A stretch of 15,441 bases of DNA from an uncultured beta proteobacterium (GTDB lineage: Bacteria > Pseudomonadota > Gammaproteobacteria > Burkholderiales > Rhodocyclaceae), in NCBI GenBank assembly GCA_903910495.1, contig CAIVZW010000139.1, positions 1 to 15,441 on the forward strand, in the 5' to 3' direction. The notes beneath the pieces were generated by a model, which was not told the origin of the DNA, searched no databases, and worked only from the letters and a program-made list of their open reading frames with translations. Of this stretch, positions 6,810 to 14,581 are shown in pieces. Position 1 is the stretch's first letter, and every line of letters starts with the position of its first letter. Position numbers and translations under genes: made by a program.

Positions 6810-8084
6810 TTGGCTCTAACAGTGTTGTGCATAAGTTTCGTTGTGCTGCTCGTGATCGGTTTTCCCATTGCGTTTAATCTGATTCTTAGCTCGATCTTTT
6901 ATCTGATTGCAGGGGATTACCCATTGACGCTCGTGCCGCAGCGTATCTTTCAGGGTATGAATGGCTTTGCCTTGCTTTCGGTGCCATTCTTCATTTTGAC
7001 CGGACAGCTAATGGTCAAGGGAAATCTTCTCAAATCGCTAGTAGACTTCGTCAATGCATTTCTGGGACATGTACGCGGGGCGCTCGCGCTCGTTACGGTC
7101 GGAACCTGTCTCTTCATGGGAGCCATTGTGGGGCTCGCGGTGGCAGAAACCGCATCGCTCGGATCATTCCTAATTCCGATGATGAAGAAGGAGGGCTACA
7201 AACCGGCCTTCGCTTCCGGGGTAATGGCCTGCGCATCCTTACTAGGGCCGATCATGCCGCCAAGCGTATTGATGATTCTGTACTGCATCTCGGTTGGTAA
7301 AACATCAATTGCCGGGATTTTCCTCGCCTCAGTTATCCCGGCTATCGCAATCGCCGTTGCCCAGATGTTAGTGATCTACTTCATTGCCAAAAAGAACAAA
7401 TTGCCCAACCATCTTAAAGCTGACTGGCCTGAGAGATGGATTCAGTTTCGCAAGGCGCTTCCTGCGCTGATGCTTCCCGCCATCATCCTCGGCGGGATTT
7501 TTAGCGGAGTCTTCACTGTAACTGAGGCCTCGGCAGCCGCTGCCGCCTACGCTTTTGTTATTTCAATGCTGGTGATGAAGGACGTCAAGTGGCGTGATCT
7601 TCCGCCGATTTTCATGGAAACTGCCATTACGTCGGGACTCGTGATTCTTTTGGCTGGCGCTGCTACGGTAACCGCCTGGGCGATTGCCAACGAGCAGATT
7701 ATAGACATCATTAGCGCCCCGCTGGCGAATGTCCCTCTGTGGCTCTTCCTTCTTCTGCTCAACATCCTGCTACTGATCAACGGGATGTTCATGGACGACT
7801 ATGCGTCCGTTATAGTGCTGGGCCCTATCTTGGCGCCAATCGCTTGGGCTATGGGTGTGGATCCGCTTCAGATCGGAGTGATCATCTGTGTCAATCTCGT
7901 TATCGGGCTTGCGACGCCGCCATTCGGTATCGTCTTATTCGTGACCAGCCCAATGGCCGGCACGACCATCGAGGAGACATTCAAGGCAGGATGGCCGATG
8001 ATCACCGCCAGCATCGTTGTCCTCTTTCTGTTGACCTACTTCCCGCCAATCACGCTGTGGTTGCCCAGGATGTTTGGTTACTAG
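6810..8084 (+). CDS. dctM: TRAP transporter large membrane subunit (DctM family)
   Basis: 424 aa, very hydrophobic, with roughly a dozen membrane segments. It is the sodium-coupled transport channel of a tripartite ATP-independent periplasmic (TRAP) system. Family motifs: GFPIAFNLILSS at the start, LLSVPFFILTGQLM near residue 55, GAIVGLAVAETASLGSFLIP near 103-122, LLGPIMPPSVLMILY near 143, GVFTVTEASAAAAAYA near 233 and GLATPPFGIVLFV near 367. The start is a TTG preceded by GGGGAGGGAGAG. An ATG at 6782 is in another frame, so the TTG is preferred. It is the first gene of the plus-strand operon, driven from operator/promoter B, with the binding protein 80 nt downstream. Having the M subunit first is uncommon; P-Q-M is more usual. 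Confidence 0.95.
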   Translation: MALTVLCISFVVLLVIGFPIAFNLILSSIFYLIAGDYPLTLVPQRIFQGMNGFALLSVPFFILTGQLMVKGNLLKSLVDFVNAFLGHVRGALALVTVGTCLFMGAIVGLAVAETASLGSFLIPMMKKEGYKPAFASGVMACASLLGPIMPPSVLMILYCISVGKTSIAGIFLASVIPAIAIAVAQMLVIYFIAKKNKLPNHLKADWPERWIQFRKALPALMLPAIILGGIFSGVFTVTEASAAAAAYAFVISMLVMKDVKWRDLPPIFMETAITSGLVILLAGAATVTAWAIANEQIIDIISAPLANVPLWLFLLLLNILLLINGMFMDDYASVIVLGPILAPIAWAMGVDPLQIGVIICVNLVIGLATPPFGIVLFVTSPMAGTTIEETFKAGWPMITASIVVLFLLTYFPPITLWLPRMFGY

Positions 8085-8164
8085 GCAATATTCAAGAGTA
8101 GTGGAAGTCGCATGGAAGCAAGCAGAAGTGTTATTCAACCATCTAGATCAAAGGAGACAAGTCA

Positions 8165-9196
8165 ATGAAAAGCTTTTACTCGTGGACTACCAAGAGTGTC
8201 GTCGTCGTATTGGCACTTCTGTTGTCAAGCCTTGCGTTTTCTGCAACACCCATCAAGGTTCGCGTATCCCTGTGCAACGCAGTGACACATCCACAGTCGA
8301 TCGGCATGCTGATGTTCAAGAAATACGTCGAAGAAAAGACGCAGGGTGGGTTGCAGGTAGCTCTCTATTACAATTCCCAACTCGGTGGTGAGCGGGAATC
8401 AGTGGAACAAGTGGCGAGTGGGGCGTTGGAAATGGCCACCGCGTCAGCTGGCCCCCTGACAACATTCAATAACAAGTTCATGGTTTTGGATATTCCGTTC
8501 GCCTTCGACAGTTATGAGATAGCGTGGGGTGTGCTTGATGGATCGATGGGCCAGGCGCTGCTTGGTTCAAGTGAAAAACAAGGACTCAAGGGTCTTGCCT
8601 ATCTGGAAAATGGCTTTCGTCACGTGACCAACAACGTGAAGCCGATCAACGGCCCGGACGATCTCAAAGGAATTAAGCTGCGGACGATGGAAGCGCCTAT
8701 GCATATGGAGAACTTCAAACTACTTGGCGCAAACCCAACTCCAGTTCCCTGGACAGAGCTGTACATGACGATGCAACAGAAGATTGTTGATGGTCAGGAG
8801 AATCCGTTGGCGAACATATGGGAAGTGAAAATGTTTGAAGTACAGAAATTCACCTCCTTGACCGGCCATATTTACGACCCGATGCCATTGGTCGCAAACC
8901 TCGCGTGGTTCAAGAAACTTCCCAAGGACTATCAATCGGCAATTGAAACGGGCGCTGTGCTGGCCCAGAATTACAGTCGCTATGTCAATATGGCGCGCGA
9001 GTCTTCTATTGTGGCGAAGCTGACCGACAAGGGTATGAAGGTCAATGAATTGACCGTTGCTAGCAAAGACGCTATGCGCACCAAGTCCCAGGCTGCTATT
9101 GTCGAAAAAGTCAAAGCAAAAACCGACAAGAAGTTCGTCGACGATTGGCTGGCGTCGATTGCAGTGATGAAGAAGGATGTGAACGCGGGCTTCTGA
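8165..9196 (+). CDS. dctP: TRAP transporter substrate-binding protein (DctP family)
   Basis: 343 aa periplasmic solute-binding protein. The first 27 residues are a Sec signal peptide: a basic start, a hydrophobic core VVVVLALLLSSLAF and an AFSA cleavage site. AGGAG lies 7-8 nt before the ATG. Conserved features of DctP proteins: LGGERESVEQVASGALEM near 73-90, R173 in GIKLRTMEAP (the arginine that normally pairs with the substrate carboxylate) and DGQENP at 209-214 in the hinge and binding region. This predicts a small organic acid anion as ligand, in keeping with the glycerate kinase and LarA-like genes. A stem-loop follows the stop codon (9218-9247) and may raise the level of this protein over the membrane subunits. 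Confidence 0.95.
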   Translation: MKSFYSWTTKSVVVVLALLLSSLAFSATPIKVRVSLCNAVTHPQSIGMLMFKKYVEEKTQGGLQVALYYNSQLGGERESVEQVASGALEMATASAGPLTTFNNKFMVLDIPFAFDSYEIAWGVLDGSMGQALLGSSEKQGLKGLAYLENGFRHVTNNVKPINGPDDLKGIKLRTMEAPMHMENFKLLGANPTPVPWTELYMTMQQKIVDGQENPLANIWEVKMFEVQKFTSLTGHIYDPMPLVANLAWFKKLPKDYQSAIETGAVLAQNYSRYVNMARESSIVAKLTDKGMKVNELTVASKDAMRTKSQAAIVEKVKAKTDKKFVDDWLASIAVMKKDVNAGF

Positions 9197-9217
9197 TCGT
9201 TCCGTTTAAAGTCAGAA

Positions 9218-9247
9218 ACGGGGGCGCATTGCTGTAGCGTCCCCCGT
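9218..9247 (+). promoter_or_regulatory. Stem-loop between dctP and dctQ
   Basis: ACGGGGGCGC (9218-9227) pairs with GCGTCCCCCGT (9237-9247) with one bulged base and a 9-nt loop. No U-run follows, so full termination is unlikely. A stable hairpin just after a binding-protein gene commonly protects its mRNA or attenuates the next gene; that role is inferred here. Confidence 0.5.
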
Positions 9248-9314
9248 CGCACTGAAGTCCTCTGCATTTGAATGAGCATCCTGATGGCATAACCCGGGTA
9301 CCGGAGCAATCCAA

Positions 9315-9827
9315 ATGGAAAAAATGAGTCTGGAAAAAATTTGCGACTCTGTTGAGAAGACTACGCTTCACGTTACCATGGCGCTCGGCATCGTCATGCT
9401 CATTGTCGCGTGGATGCATGTAACCGGGCGCTATGTATTCAACAGCGCATTAACCTGGTCTGAAGAGTTTCTTCGATTCGCAATCGTCTGGTATGCCCTG
9501 CTCAGTGCGAGCATCCTGCACAAAAGGAATGGTCACCTGGGAATCACCATCATTAGGGAAGCGATGCCGCTTGCTTTGCAACAGAATCTGAAGCGAATAG
9601 TGACCTATTTGGGAACCTTGACGGTGGCGCTTGTAACCGTATTTGGAGCAATACTAGTTTATCGCACACAGGCACAGACCACACCAGCGCTTGGCATATC
9701 AATGGCGTTGCCCTATGCCGCAATCCCATTCAGTTTTCTGCTAATGACCTTTTACGGCATAGTCCATATTATCCGTGATGCAAAAGGACTAGCGCCTCTT
9801 ACTGCCGGGCAATCGGACCATCCTTGA
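9315..9827 (+). CDS. dctQ: TRAP transporter small membrane subunit (DctQ family)
   Basis: 170 aa with four predicted membrane segments (about residues 18-40, 50-67, 90-115 and 128-150), as expected for the DctQ subunit that partners the large channel. Family features: VTGRYVFNSALTWSEEFLRF near 36-55 (the RYVF...WSEE signature) and HKRNGHLGI near 69-77. GGAG stands 8 nt before the chosen ATG; a second ATG at codon 4 is possible. It is the last gene of the TRAP operon and converges with the LarA-like gene, with an inverted repeat between them. Confidence 0.93.
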   Translation: MEKMSLEKICDSVEKTTLHVTMALGIVMLIVAWMHVTGRYVFNSALTWSEEFLRFAIVWYALLSASILHKRNGHLGITIIREAMPLALQQNLKRIVTYLGTLTVALVTVFGAILVYRTQAQTTPALGISMALPYAAIPFSFLLMTFYGIVHIIRDAKGLAPLTAGQSDHP

Positions 9828-9831
9828 ACCA

Positions 9832-9868
9832 CGGTCAATCTTGCGGCAATTTTCAAGAGCCTTGACCG
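9832..9868. terminator. Inverted repeat between convergent dctQ and LarA-like genes
   Basis: CGGTCAA-TCTTG (9832-9843) pairs with CAAGA (9854-9858) and TTGACCG (9862-9868), with a GCC bulge and a 10-nt loop. It sits between two converging genes, where a bidirectional terminator is expected, but neither strand has a good T-run. Confidence 0.4.
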
Positions 9869-9941
9869 CTGCTTGCCTCGGGCGAACAATCGCTTGGATG
9901 ATAGTCATGAGCAATGTCGATGAACTGCTGGTAGATCGAGT

Positions 9942-11222
9942 CTATCGCGCTTTGGTATTCAATGGAGCGAGGGTTCCGTCGGGGGTGAATGCGAGAGGGT
10001 AGGAATTGTCCAGAATCTGTATGTCGGCACGCCCCTGACATTCAGCGAGCAGAGCAGAACTCACTTGCATGACCTCAAGGTCACGGGTGTTGATGATACG
10101 CACAAGGCGCAAAGTCTCCATATCCACAGGTCCGATCGTGGCAATGCCCGCTTCCACGGCGGCATGATCGGTTGGCAGCACCATCGGAATACGCGCATGT
10201 TCAGGCTCAGAGCCGGCGAGCGCGTTTACGTATAAGGCCTGCCGATCGATCTTTGTGTAGAGGCGTTCTGTGATGAAGTCGGCGATACCAACACCGTCGG
10301 CGTTCCCCTTTGAAATATCGGTCAGGTCGCATACAACAATGCGTTTGATGCGCGGAGTTTTTGGATCGGGACCTAAAAGCGGCATCGAAAGGCGGCCGAC
10401 GACTTTCGTATCGAACCCGGAACCGGAAATATCCTTGCCCATTTCGTCAATCACGAGAACGTCAATATCTTCGAACGGCAGTTTCGGAATCATCTTGCGA
10501 GCCAACTTCAGGAGTTTCACCTCTTCGGCGAGAAGCCTTTCCGCAGAAATGACTTTGACCTGGGATGTCTGCGCCAGGCCATCCTCGACGATGCCGACGC
10601 CAAAGAGCAGCGGTCGTGTTTCCAGGATAAGGTTGGCGATCGCTTCAATCGTAGCAGCGTAGCCATGTTTCATGAAGAAACGATGGTATAAGGTGGCGCC
10701 AAACTCCTTTCCCATCCCGATGGCCATCATCTTCATGAGGCCCGATTCAAAACTGTGCGTAAACTCGGTGTGCGACTTGATGCGGTTGACAACGACGAAA
10801 GCGTCAGCCTGAAATGCCGATCGATCCATCACTACGGGCATTCCCGTAGGTAGTTGTCCAACGATCTCGACATCAAGCGATGAAATTATGGGACAGCCCA
10901 TGGTTTTTTCGCTGATGCCGGTACGTGCCAACACCTGTGCTTGTCCTCTTGCGGTGGCAGAACCATGACTACCCATCGCCGGAAACAAATGAGGTCTATA
11001 GCCGGCAGCCTTCAAGCCATTGACCACGGCTTTGACGATCAACGCATAATTCTTGATTCCCCGGCTGCTGCATCCCACTGCCACCCTTGCCCCTGGACGA
11101 ACCTTGAGCGAGGGTACCAGACGCAAGATGCTGTCCTCAATTGAACCCTGGATGTCAACCAGCGGGCGCGACACGATCTGTTGCCTGATCCGTCCCATCA
11201 GAGGATAAGGATTCATTATCAT
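9942..11222 (-). CDS. LarA-like (DUF2088, lactate racemase N-terminal domain) protein
   Basis: 426 aa cytosolic protein related to nickel-pincer lactate racemase LarA. LarA-type residues can be placed: R54 in GCSSRGIKN, H86 in AMGSHGSAT, H151 in NRIKSHTEF, K164 in ESGLMKMMAIGMGK and H180 in TLYHRFF. The K164-H180 spacing of 16 equals that between the cofactor-bound Lys184 and Ni-ligand His200 of Lactobacillus LarA; the H151-K164 spacing is three longer than in LarA. Known LarA homologues racemise or epimerise 2-hydroxy acids, so interconversion of a hydroxy acid such as glycerate is a reasonable guess. No larB, larC or larE cofactor genes are in the window. The start at 11222 lacks a clear ribosome site; an ATG two codons on (11216) is an alternative. 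A promoter and operator C lie 190-255 nt upstream. Confidence 0.85.
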   Translation of the reverse strand: MIMNPYPLMGRIRQQIVSRPLVDIQGSIEDSILRLVPSLKVRPGARVAVGCSSRGIKNYALIVKAVVNGLKAAGYRPHLFPAMGSHGSATARGQAQVLARTGISEKTMGCPIISSLDVEIVGQLPTGMPVVMDRSAFQADAFVVVNRIKSHTEFTHSFESGLMKMMAIGMGKEFGATLYHRFFMKHGYAATIEAIANLILETRPLLFGVGIVEDGLAQTSQVKVISAERLLAEEVKLLKLARKMIPKLPFEDIDVLVIDEMGKDISGSGFDTKVVGRLSMPLLGPDPKTPRIKRIVVCDLTDISKGNADGVGIADFITERLYTKIDRQALYVNALAGSEPEHARIPMVLPTDHAAVEAGIATIGPVDMETLRLVRIINTRDLEVMQVSSALLAECQGRADIQILDNSYPLAFTPDGTLAPLNTKAR

Positions 11223-11412
11223 CGGAGCATAATTCCATCACCAGGTCGAATTACAGAACAATTCTTTTCACTTCACCGTAGGCCGAGGTTAAGGCGATTT
11301 GTTCAAGTTGCGCATAACCTACATCAGTTCGTGTTCTGTCTCGTTCATACCACTTGCCCCATTACAACTGCATGATCGAGTTTTGGCCGATCAAAAGCTA
11401 CTTTGTAATTGG

Positions 11413-11441
11413 CTTATAAGCCGAAAAAATATAAATGCTAA
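11413..11441 (-). promoter_or_regulatory. Candidate promoter of the LarA-like gene
   Basis: On the minus strand TTAGCA (11441-11436), a 17-nt spacer and TATAAG (11418-11413) match sigma-70 elements at 4 of 6 and 5 of 6 positions. The expected start site is near 11406, giving a leader of roughly 185 nt. Operator C is centred about 65 nt upstream of that start. Confidence 0.45.
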
Positions 11442-11460
11442 GGCCACAAACATGCTCAAT

Positions 11461-11488
11461 GCGATATTGTCGACAATTATCGTGCAAT
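11461..11488. promoter_or_regulatory. Operator C, third copy of the ATTGTCGACAAT palindrome
   Basis: ATTGTCGACAAT (11466-11477) is an exact 12-bp match to the cores of operators A and B. The outer flanks differ (GCGAT on the left, TATCGTGC on the right), though TTGCAC on the minus strand keeps part of the TTGCAT box. It lies upstream of the LarA-like gene and links that gene to the same regulator. Confidence 0.62.
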
Positions 11489-11581
11489 CGTCAATCTTGG
11501 AGTTAAGCAGGTGTAGTGGCAACAACATAATGTCCGGTGAATTGTCAATCGGAAATCGAGTTATTGCATCGGCCCCATGAA

Positions 11582-11668
11582 GTATGAACTTCCGTGAAGG
11601 CCGGTATCCAGTACTAGCGTGGATTTATCTCCTGGACCCCGGCTTTCGCCGGGGTGACGACTTCATAC
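11582..11668. repeat. Small interspersed repeat with imperfect inverted arms
   Basis: The outer arms GTATGAA (11582-11588) and TTCATAC (11662-11668) are exact inverted copies. The inner arms CCGTGAAGGCCGGTATCCAG (11592-11611) and CTGGACCCCGGCTTTCGCCG (from 11632) are imperfect inverted copies. The right arm contains a strong hairpin, CCCCGGC-TTTC-GCCGGGG (11637-11654). The pattern matches the widely dispersed non-coding repeats of many proteobacteria. It may serve as a terminator for the serine dehydratase transcript that ends just upstream of it on the minus strand. Confidence 0.6.
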
Positions 11669-11742
11669 ATTTTCGGGCCGGATCAATAGTTCCGAATGAG
11701 AAGTGTTCTAGACAACCAACCGTTGAAGAATGCAAGCACACC

Positions 11743-12982
11743 TCAACTCCCCATGCCGTGGAAGCTGTTCACACCCTTCTTGCGCAACAGATGGATCTTC
11801 GCCAGCCCGCCCTCGGCTGTTTCTCTGTAAATCGATTTCATATTACGCCCGGTTTCCCACATGGTGCTCACCACTTCGTCAAAGGAAACGATGTGCTGAC
11901 CGTCAGAGAGCAGCGCATAGGCCGCGCAATCGACCGCACGAACTGCGGCGATGGCATTGCGCTCAATGCATGGAATCTGCACATAGCCGCCAATCGGATC
12001 ACAGGTGAGTCCCAGATGGTGTTCGAGTCCCATCTCTGCAGCATATTCGATCTGGCGTACGGAGCCCCCCCAATAGCTGAGCAGCAGCTCCAGCGGCCAT
12101 GGCGCATGCTGTTCCTACTTCACCCTGGCAACCGACTTCTGCCCCGGAGATCGAGGCATTGCGTTTGACCACGTTGCCGATCATGCCGGCAGTAGCCAAA
12201 GCCCGAACGATCTTCTCGTCGGAAAGATTCGACTGTTTCTTCAGGAAAAAGAAAACTCCCGGCAAAACGCCGCACGACCCACATGTCGGCGCAGTAACGA
12301 TCTCGCCACCGGCAGCGTTTTCTTCCGATACCGCCAGTGCATAGGCAAAGAGCAAGGCCGTTTGCCCGAAGTAGCCCACCATACTCTGTGCCCGGGCATG
12401 ATAGGCAGAAGCCTTGCGTGGAACGTTGAGCGAACCAGGCAACTTACCCTCGGCGTTGAGGCCACGCTCGATAGTTTTTTGCATGGCCGCCCAGATGTTT
12501 TCCAGATAGGGCCAGATGGCTACTCCTTCGTGCTGCATTACCAGTTCCCAGATCAGCAGACCGTCGCCTTCAGCCTGTTCAAGAATCTCTTGTATGCACG
12601 TGTAAGGATAGACGTCTTGTCCACCATCCGGCTGGCCATCTGCATCAAGCAAGGCGCCTCCACCCACGGAATAGGTGATGCGGGACGAAACGACACGTCC
12701 TGTTTCATCAAGCGCTTCGAATTTCATGCCATTAGGATGGCGCGGAAGCCGTTGTTCGGGTACCCAGACGAGCTCGACAGGAGTCGGAAAGAAAGGTTTG
12801 CTCACGGCCAGATCCGTGAGATGTCCGCGCCCGGTGGCCGCCAGGCTGCCATAGAGCGTGACGCGGATATGCGCCGCTGACGACACGGAATCCCTGAACG
12901 CTTCTGCGGCAAAATTCGGACCCATGGTATGACTGCTCGATGGTCCGATACCAATCCGATAAAGCTCTCTGAGCGATTTCAT
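11743..12982 (-). pseudogene. sdaA: L-serine ammonia-lyase (iron-sulfur, single chain), frameshifted
   Basis: L-serine dehydratase with a [4Fe-4S] cluster, converting L-serine to pyruvate and ammonia. The start at 12982 gives MKSLRELYRIGIGPSSSHTM, the classic N-terminus, with GAAGGG about 10 nt upstream. The first frame carries APTCGSCGVLPG and [15 protein letters not shown] and then runs out of register at LLGG, ending at 11999. The family sequence resumes in another frame from about 12064 ([20 protein letters not shown], then [15 protein letters not shown], then GGLAKIHLL) to a TGA at 11743. The break falls at a run of seven G on the minus strand (12065-12071); six would restore a protein of about 412 aa. 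Two of the three presumed cluster cysteines (LTCDP, PCIERN) lie after the break, so the truncated product should be inactive. This is either a real mutation, slippage or a sequencing error in the homopolymer. Confidence 0.85.
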
Positions 12983-13104
12983 GTACTGCTTACCCTTCAA
13001 AAAGGGGACCCGCGGCTGACGCTTTACTGAAAGCAGAGAGATACAAACCGGCACGATTCGCCGCAACCGGTATTAAGCAGCACTGCCCTGCCTTTACAAC
13101 AGGT

Positions 13105-14562
13105 TTATCTGCTCACCTCCGCGTTAAATTCGTTGATCATGTCATCCAGATCTTCAGTCTGGGTACGTAGGCATCCCCAGTAATTCCGGTAGTCATACCA
13201 CTGGGCACGCAGTTCTTCAACGCTTTTGCCGAGTTGCTCGACCCAGGTGAAATATTTGAGTTGATGAACGCGACGCTTGTCGACGTGCGACAACTCCAGC
13301 ACATGATCAAGCGAAATCCCCGAAAGTCTGTCGAAGTCGCGGTCGACCTGACGCTGGTCGTATGCTCCACGTTCCGCGTTCAGTTCAGCGAGGCGGCTCT
13401 GATACATCGCCATCGAATCGGTAAATACCGTGAACACGACGTCGTGTTCTCCGAGTTCGTAATATTTTGCAAACTTGATGGCGCCGATCATGTTGCCGAT
13501 GCTGGAAATCCCCATCCACTCGAGTTTGTCGAGTACCTCCTTGCCCACGCCGTTTTCGGCCAGCGCCTTTTTCCCGGCCGCTTCGTTGAAGAGGCGAATG
13601 AAGCGAATGGCCAGCTCGTCATCGATGCCAATGGCCGCGTCGGTCTCGCGCATATTGTGAATCCAGGGAATATGCTTGTCGCCAATGCCTTCAATGCGGT
13701 GATCGCCAAAGCCGTTTTCAAGGATGGTCGGGCACTGCAGCGCTTCGGCCACACCGACCTTGGCCCCGGGGAAGGTGTCACGAAGATACGAACCTGCGGC
13801 CATTGTTCCGGCCGAGCCTGAAGCCAGCACCGCGCCGGCAACTGAATCACCCGGCCGGGCAATCTTTCTGAACACCTCCGCCATGGCCGGGCCCGTCACG
13901 TTGTAGTGCCAGAGTGAATTGGGCAGCTGGTCAAACTGGTTGAAGATCACCGCGTCGGGACGCGTCCGTTCCAGTTCGATGCACTTGTCGAAAATTTCCT
14001 TGACGTTGGATTCGCAGCCCGGCGTGGCGATGACTTCTTCGGCCATCGTCCTGAGCCAGTCAAAGCGCTCCTTGGACATACCTTCCGGAAGGATGGCGAC
14101 GGAAGGGCACGAAAGGAGGCGAGAGATGTAGGCTCCTCCCCGACAGTAATTCCCGGTGCTCGGCCAGACGGCCTTTTTTGTCGCCGGGTCGAAGCGTCCC
14201 GTCACTAGTTCAGGCAGGAGGCAGGAAATAGCCGGACCGACCTTGTGTGCTCCGGTGGGAAACCATTTGCCCACGATACCCACGATCCTTGCCTTGGTTC
14301 CCGTGATCGCGCTCGGAAGTTCAACGAAATTGACGCCACCGAATCCGCCACCGTTCTCGACCGGCTCGTTATGCCAGTTGATGCGGAAAAGATTTCTGAC
14401 ATGAACATCCCACAGGCCGATTCCTGCCAGCTCTTTTTTCACGCTGTCAGGTATCTTTGCAGGATCACGCATCTGGGCGTAGGTCGGAAGGATGATCCCT
14501 TTTTCCCGGCAGCGCTGGATGTTCCTTTTTCGTTGTGCTTCATTGATCTTGAGGTCAATCAT
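13105..14562 (-). CDS. PLP-dependent fold-type II enzyme (cysteine synthase/TrpB-like), about 485 aa
   Basis: 485 aa from the ATG at 14562, chosen because AAGGAGA stands just upstream; the longer in-frame start at 14622 would overlap the preceding gene. It belongs to the PALP family of beta-type PLP enzymes. The expected PLP lysine is K107 in KWFPTGAHKVGPA; the substrate-carboxylate loop is STGNYCRGG (135-143); a phosphate-cradle loop SGSAGT lies near 263-270. Other landmarks are AILPEGMSKERFDW, IATPGCESNVKE, EALQCPTILENGFGDHRIEG and a Trp/Tyr-rich tail. This is a distinct longer subgroup usually annotated only as a PLP-dependent enzyme or subunit beta; its reaction (beta-elimination or beta-replacement on an amino acid) is not known to me. 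It is 19 nt downstream of the threonine synthase-like gene, so the two are surely co-transcribed. Confidence 0.85.
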   Translation of the reverse strand: MIDLKINEAQRKRNIQRCREKGIILPTYAQMRDPAKIPDSVKKELAGIGLWDVHVRNLFRINWHNEPVENGGGFGGVNFVELPSAITGTKARIVGIVGKWFPTGAHKVGPAISCLLPELVTGRFDPATKKAVWPSTGNYCRGGAYISRLLSCPSVAILPEGMSKERFDWLRTMAEEVIATPGCESNVKEIFDKCIELERTRPDAVIFNQFDQLPNSLWHYNVTGPAMAEVFRKIARPGDSVAGAVLASGSAGTMAAGSYLRDTFPGAKVGVAEALQCPTILENGFGDHRIEGIGDKHIPWIHNMRETDAAIGIDDELAIRFIRLFNEAAGKKALAENGVGKEVLDKLEWMGISSIGNMIGAIKFAKYYELGEHDVVFTVFTDSMAMYQSRLAELNAERGAYDQRQVDRDFDRLSGISLDHVLELSHVDKRRVHQLKYFTWVEQLGKSVEELRAQWYDYRNYWGCLRTQTEDLDDMINEFNAEVSR

Positions 14563-14581
14563 CGTCTTTCTCCTTGAAATT

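Larger units (their letters stand above)
11223..11742. other. Intergenic region with LarA-like promoter, operator C and a small repeat
   Basis: 520 nt without a supported gene. It holds the candidate minus-strand promoter (11413-11441), operator C (11461-11488) and the 87-bp repeat (11582-11668). A 12-bp self-complementary GGCTTATAAGCC at 11411-11422 overlaps the -10 element. The plus-strand frames here lack ribosome sites and family resemblance; the long one from 11584 only runs across the repeat and the antisense of the serine dehydratase gene. Confidence 0.5.

Noticed and set aside
12065..12071. Programmed frameshift to make full-length serine dehydratase
   Set aside because: No known member of this family uses frameshifting and there is no supporting signal beyond the G run; a mutation or read error is simpler. 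Kept as a point to check.
11584..12168. Plus-strand frame of 194 codons
   Set aside because: It runs through the repeat and antisense to the serine dehydratase gene, whose family identity is clear.
12983..13066. Longer start at 13066 for the serine dehydratase
   Set aside because: The family N-terminus is MKSLRELYRIGIGPSSSHT; the extra 28 residues are unlike the family and have no supporting ribosome site.
13270..13290. TTGTCGACGTGCGACAA inside the PLP gene as a further operator
   Set aside because: It shares only half of the palindrome and lies within coding sequence.
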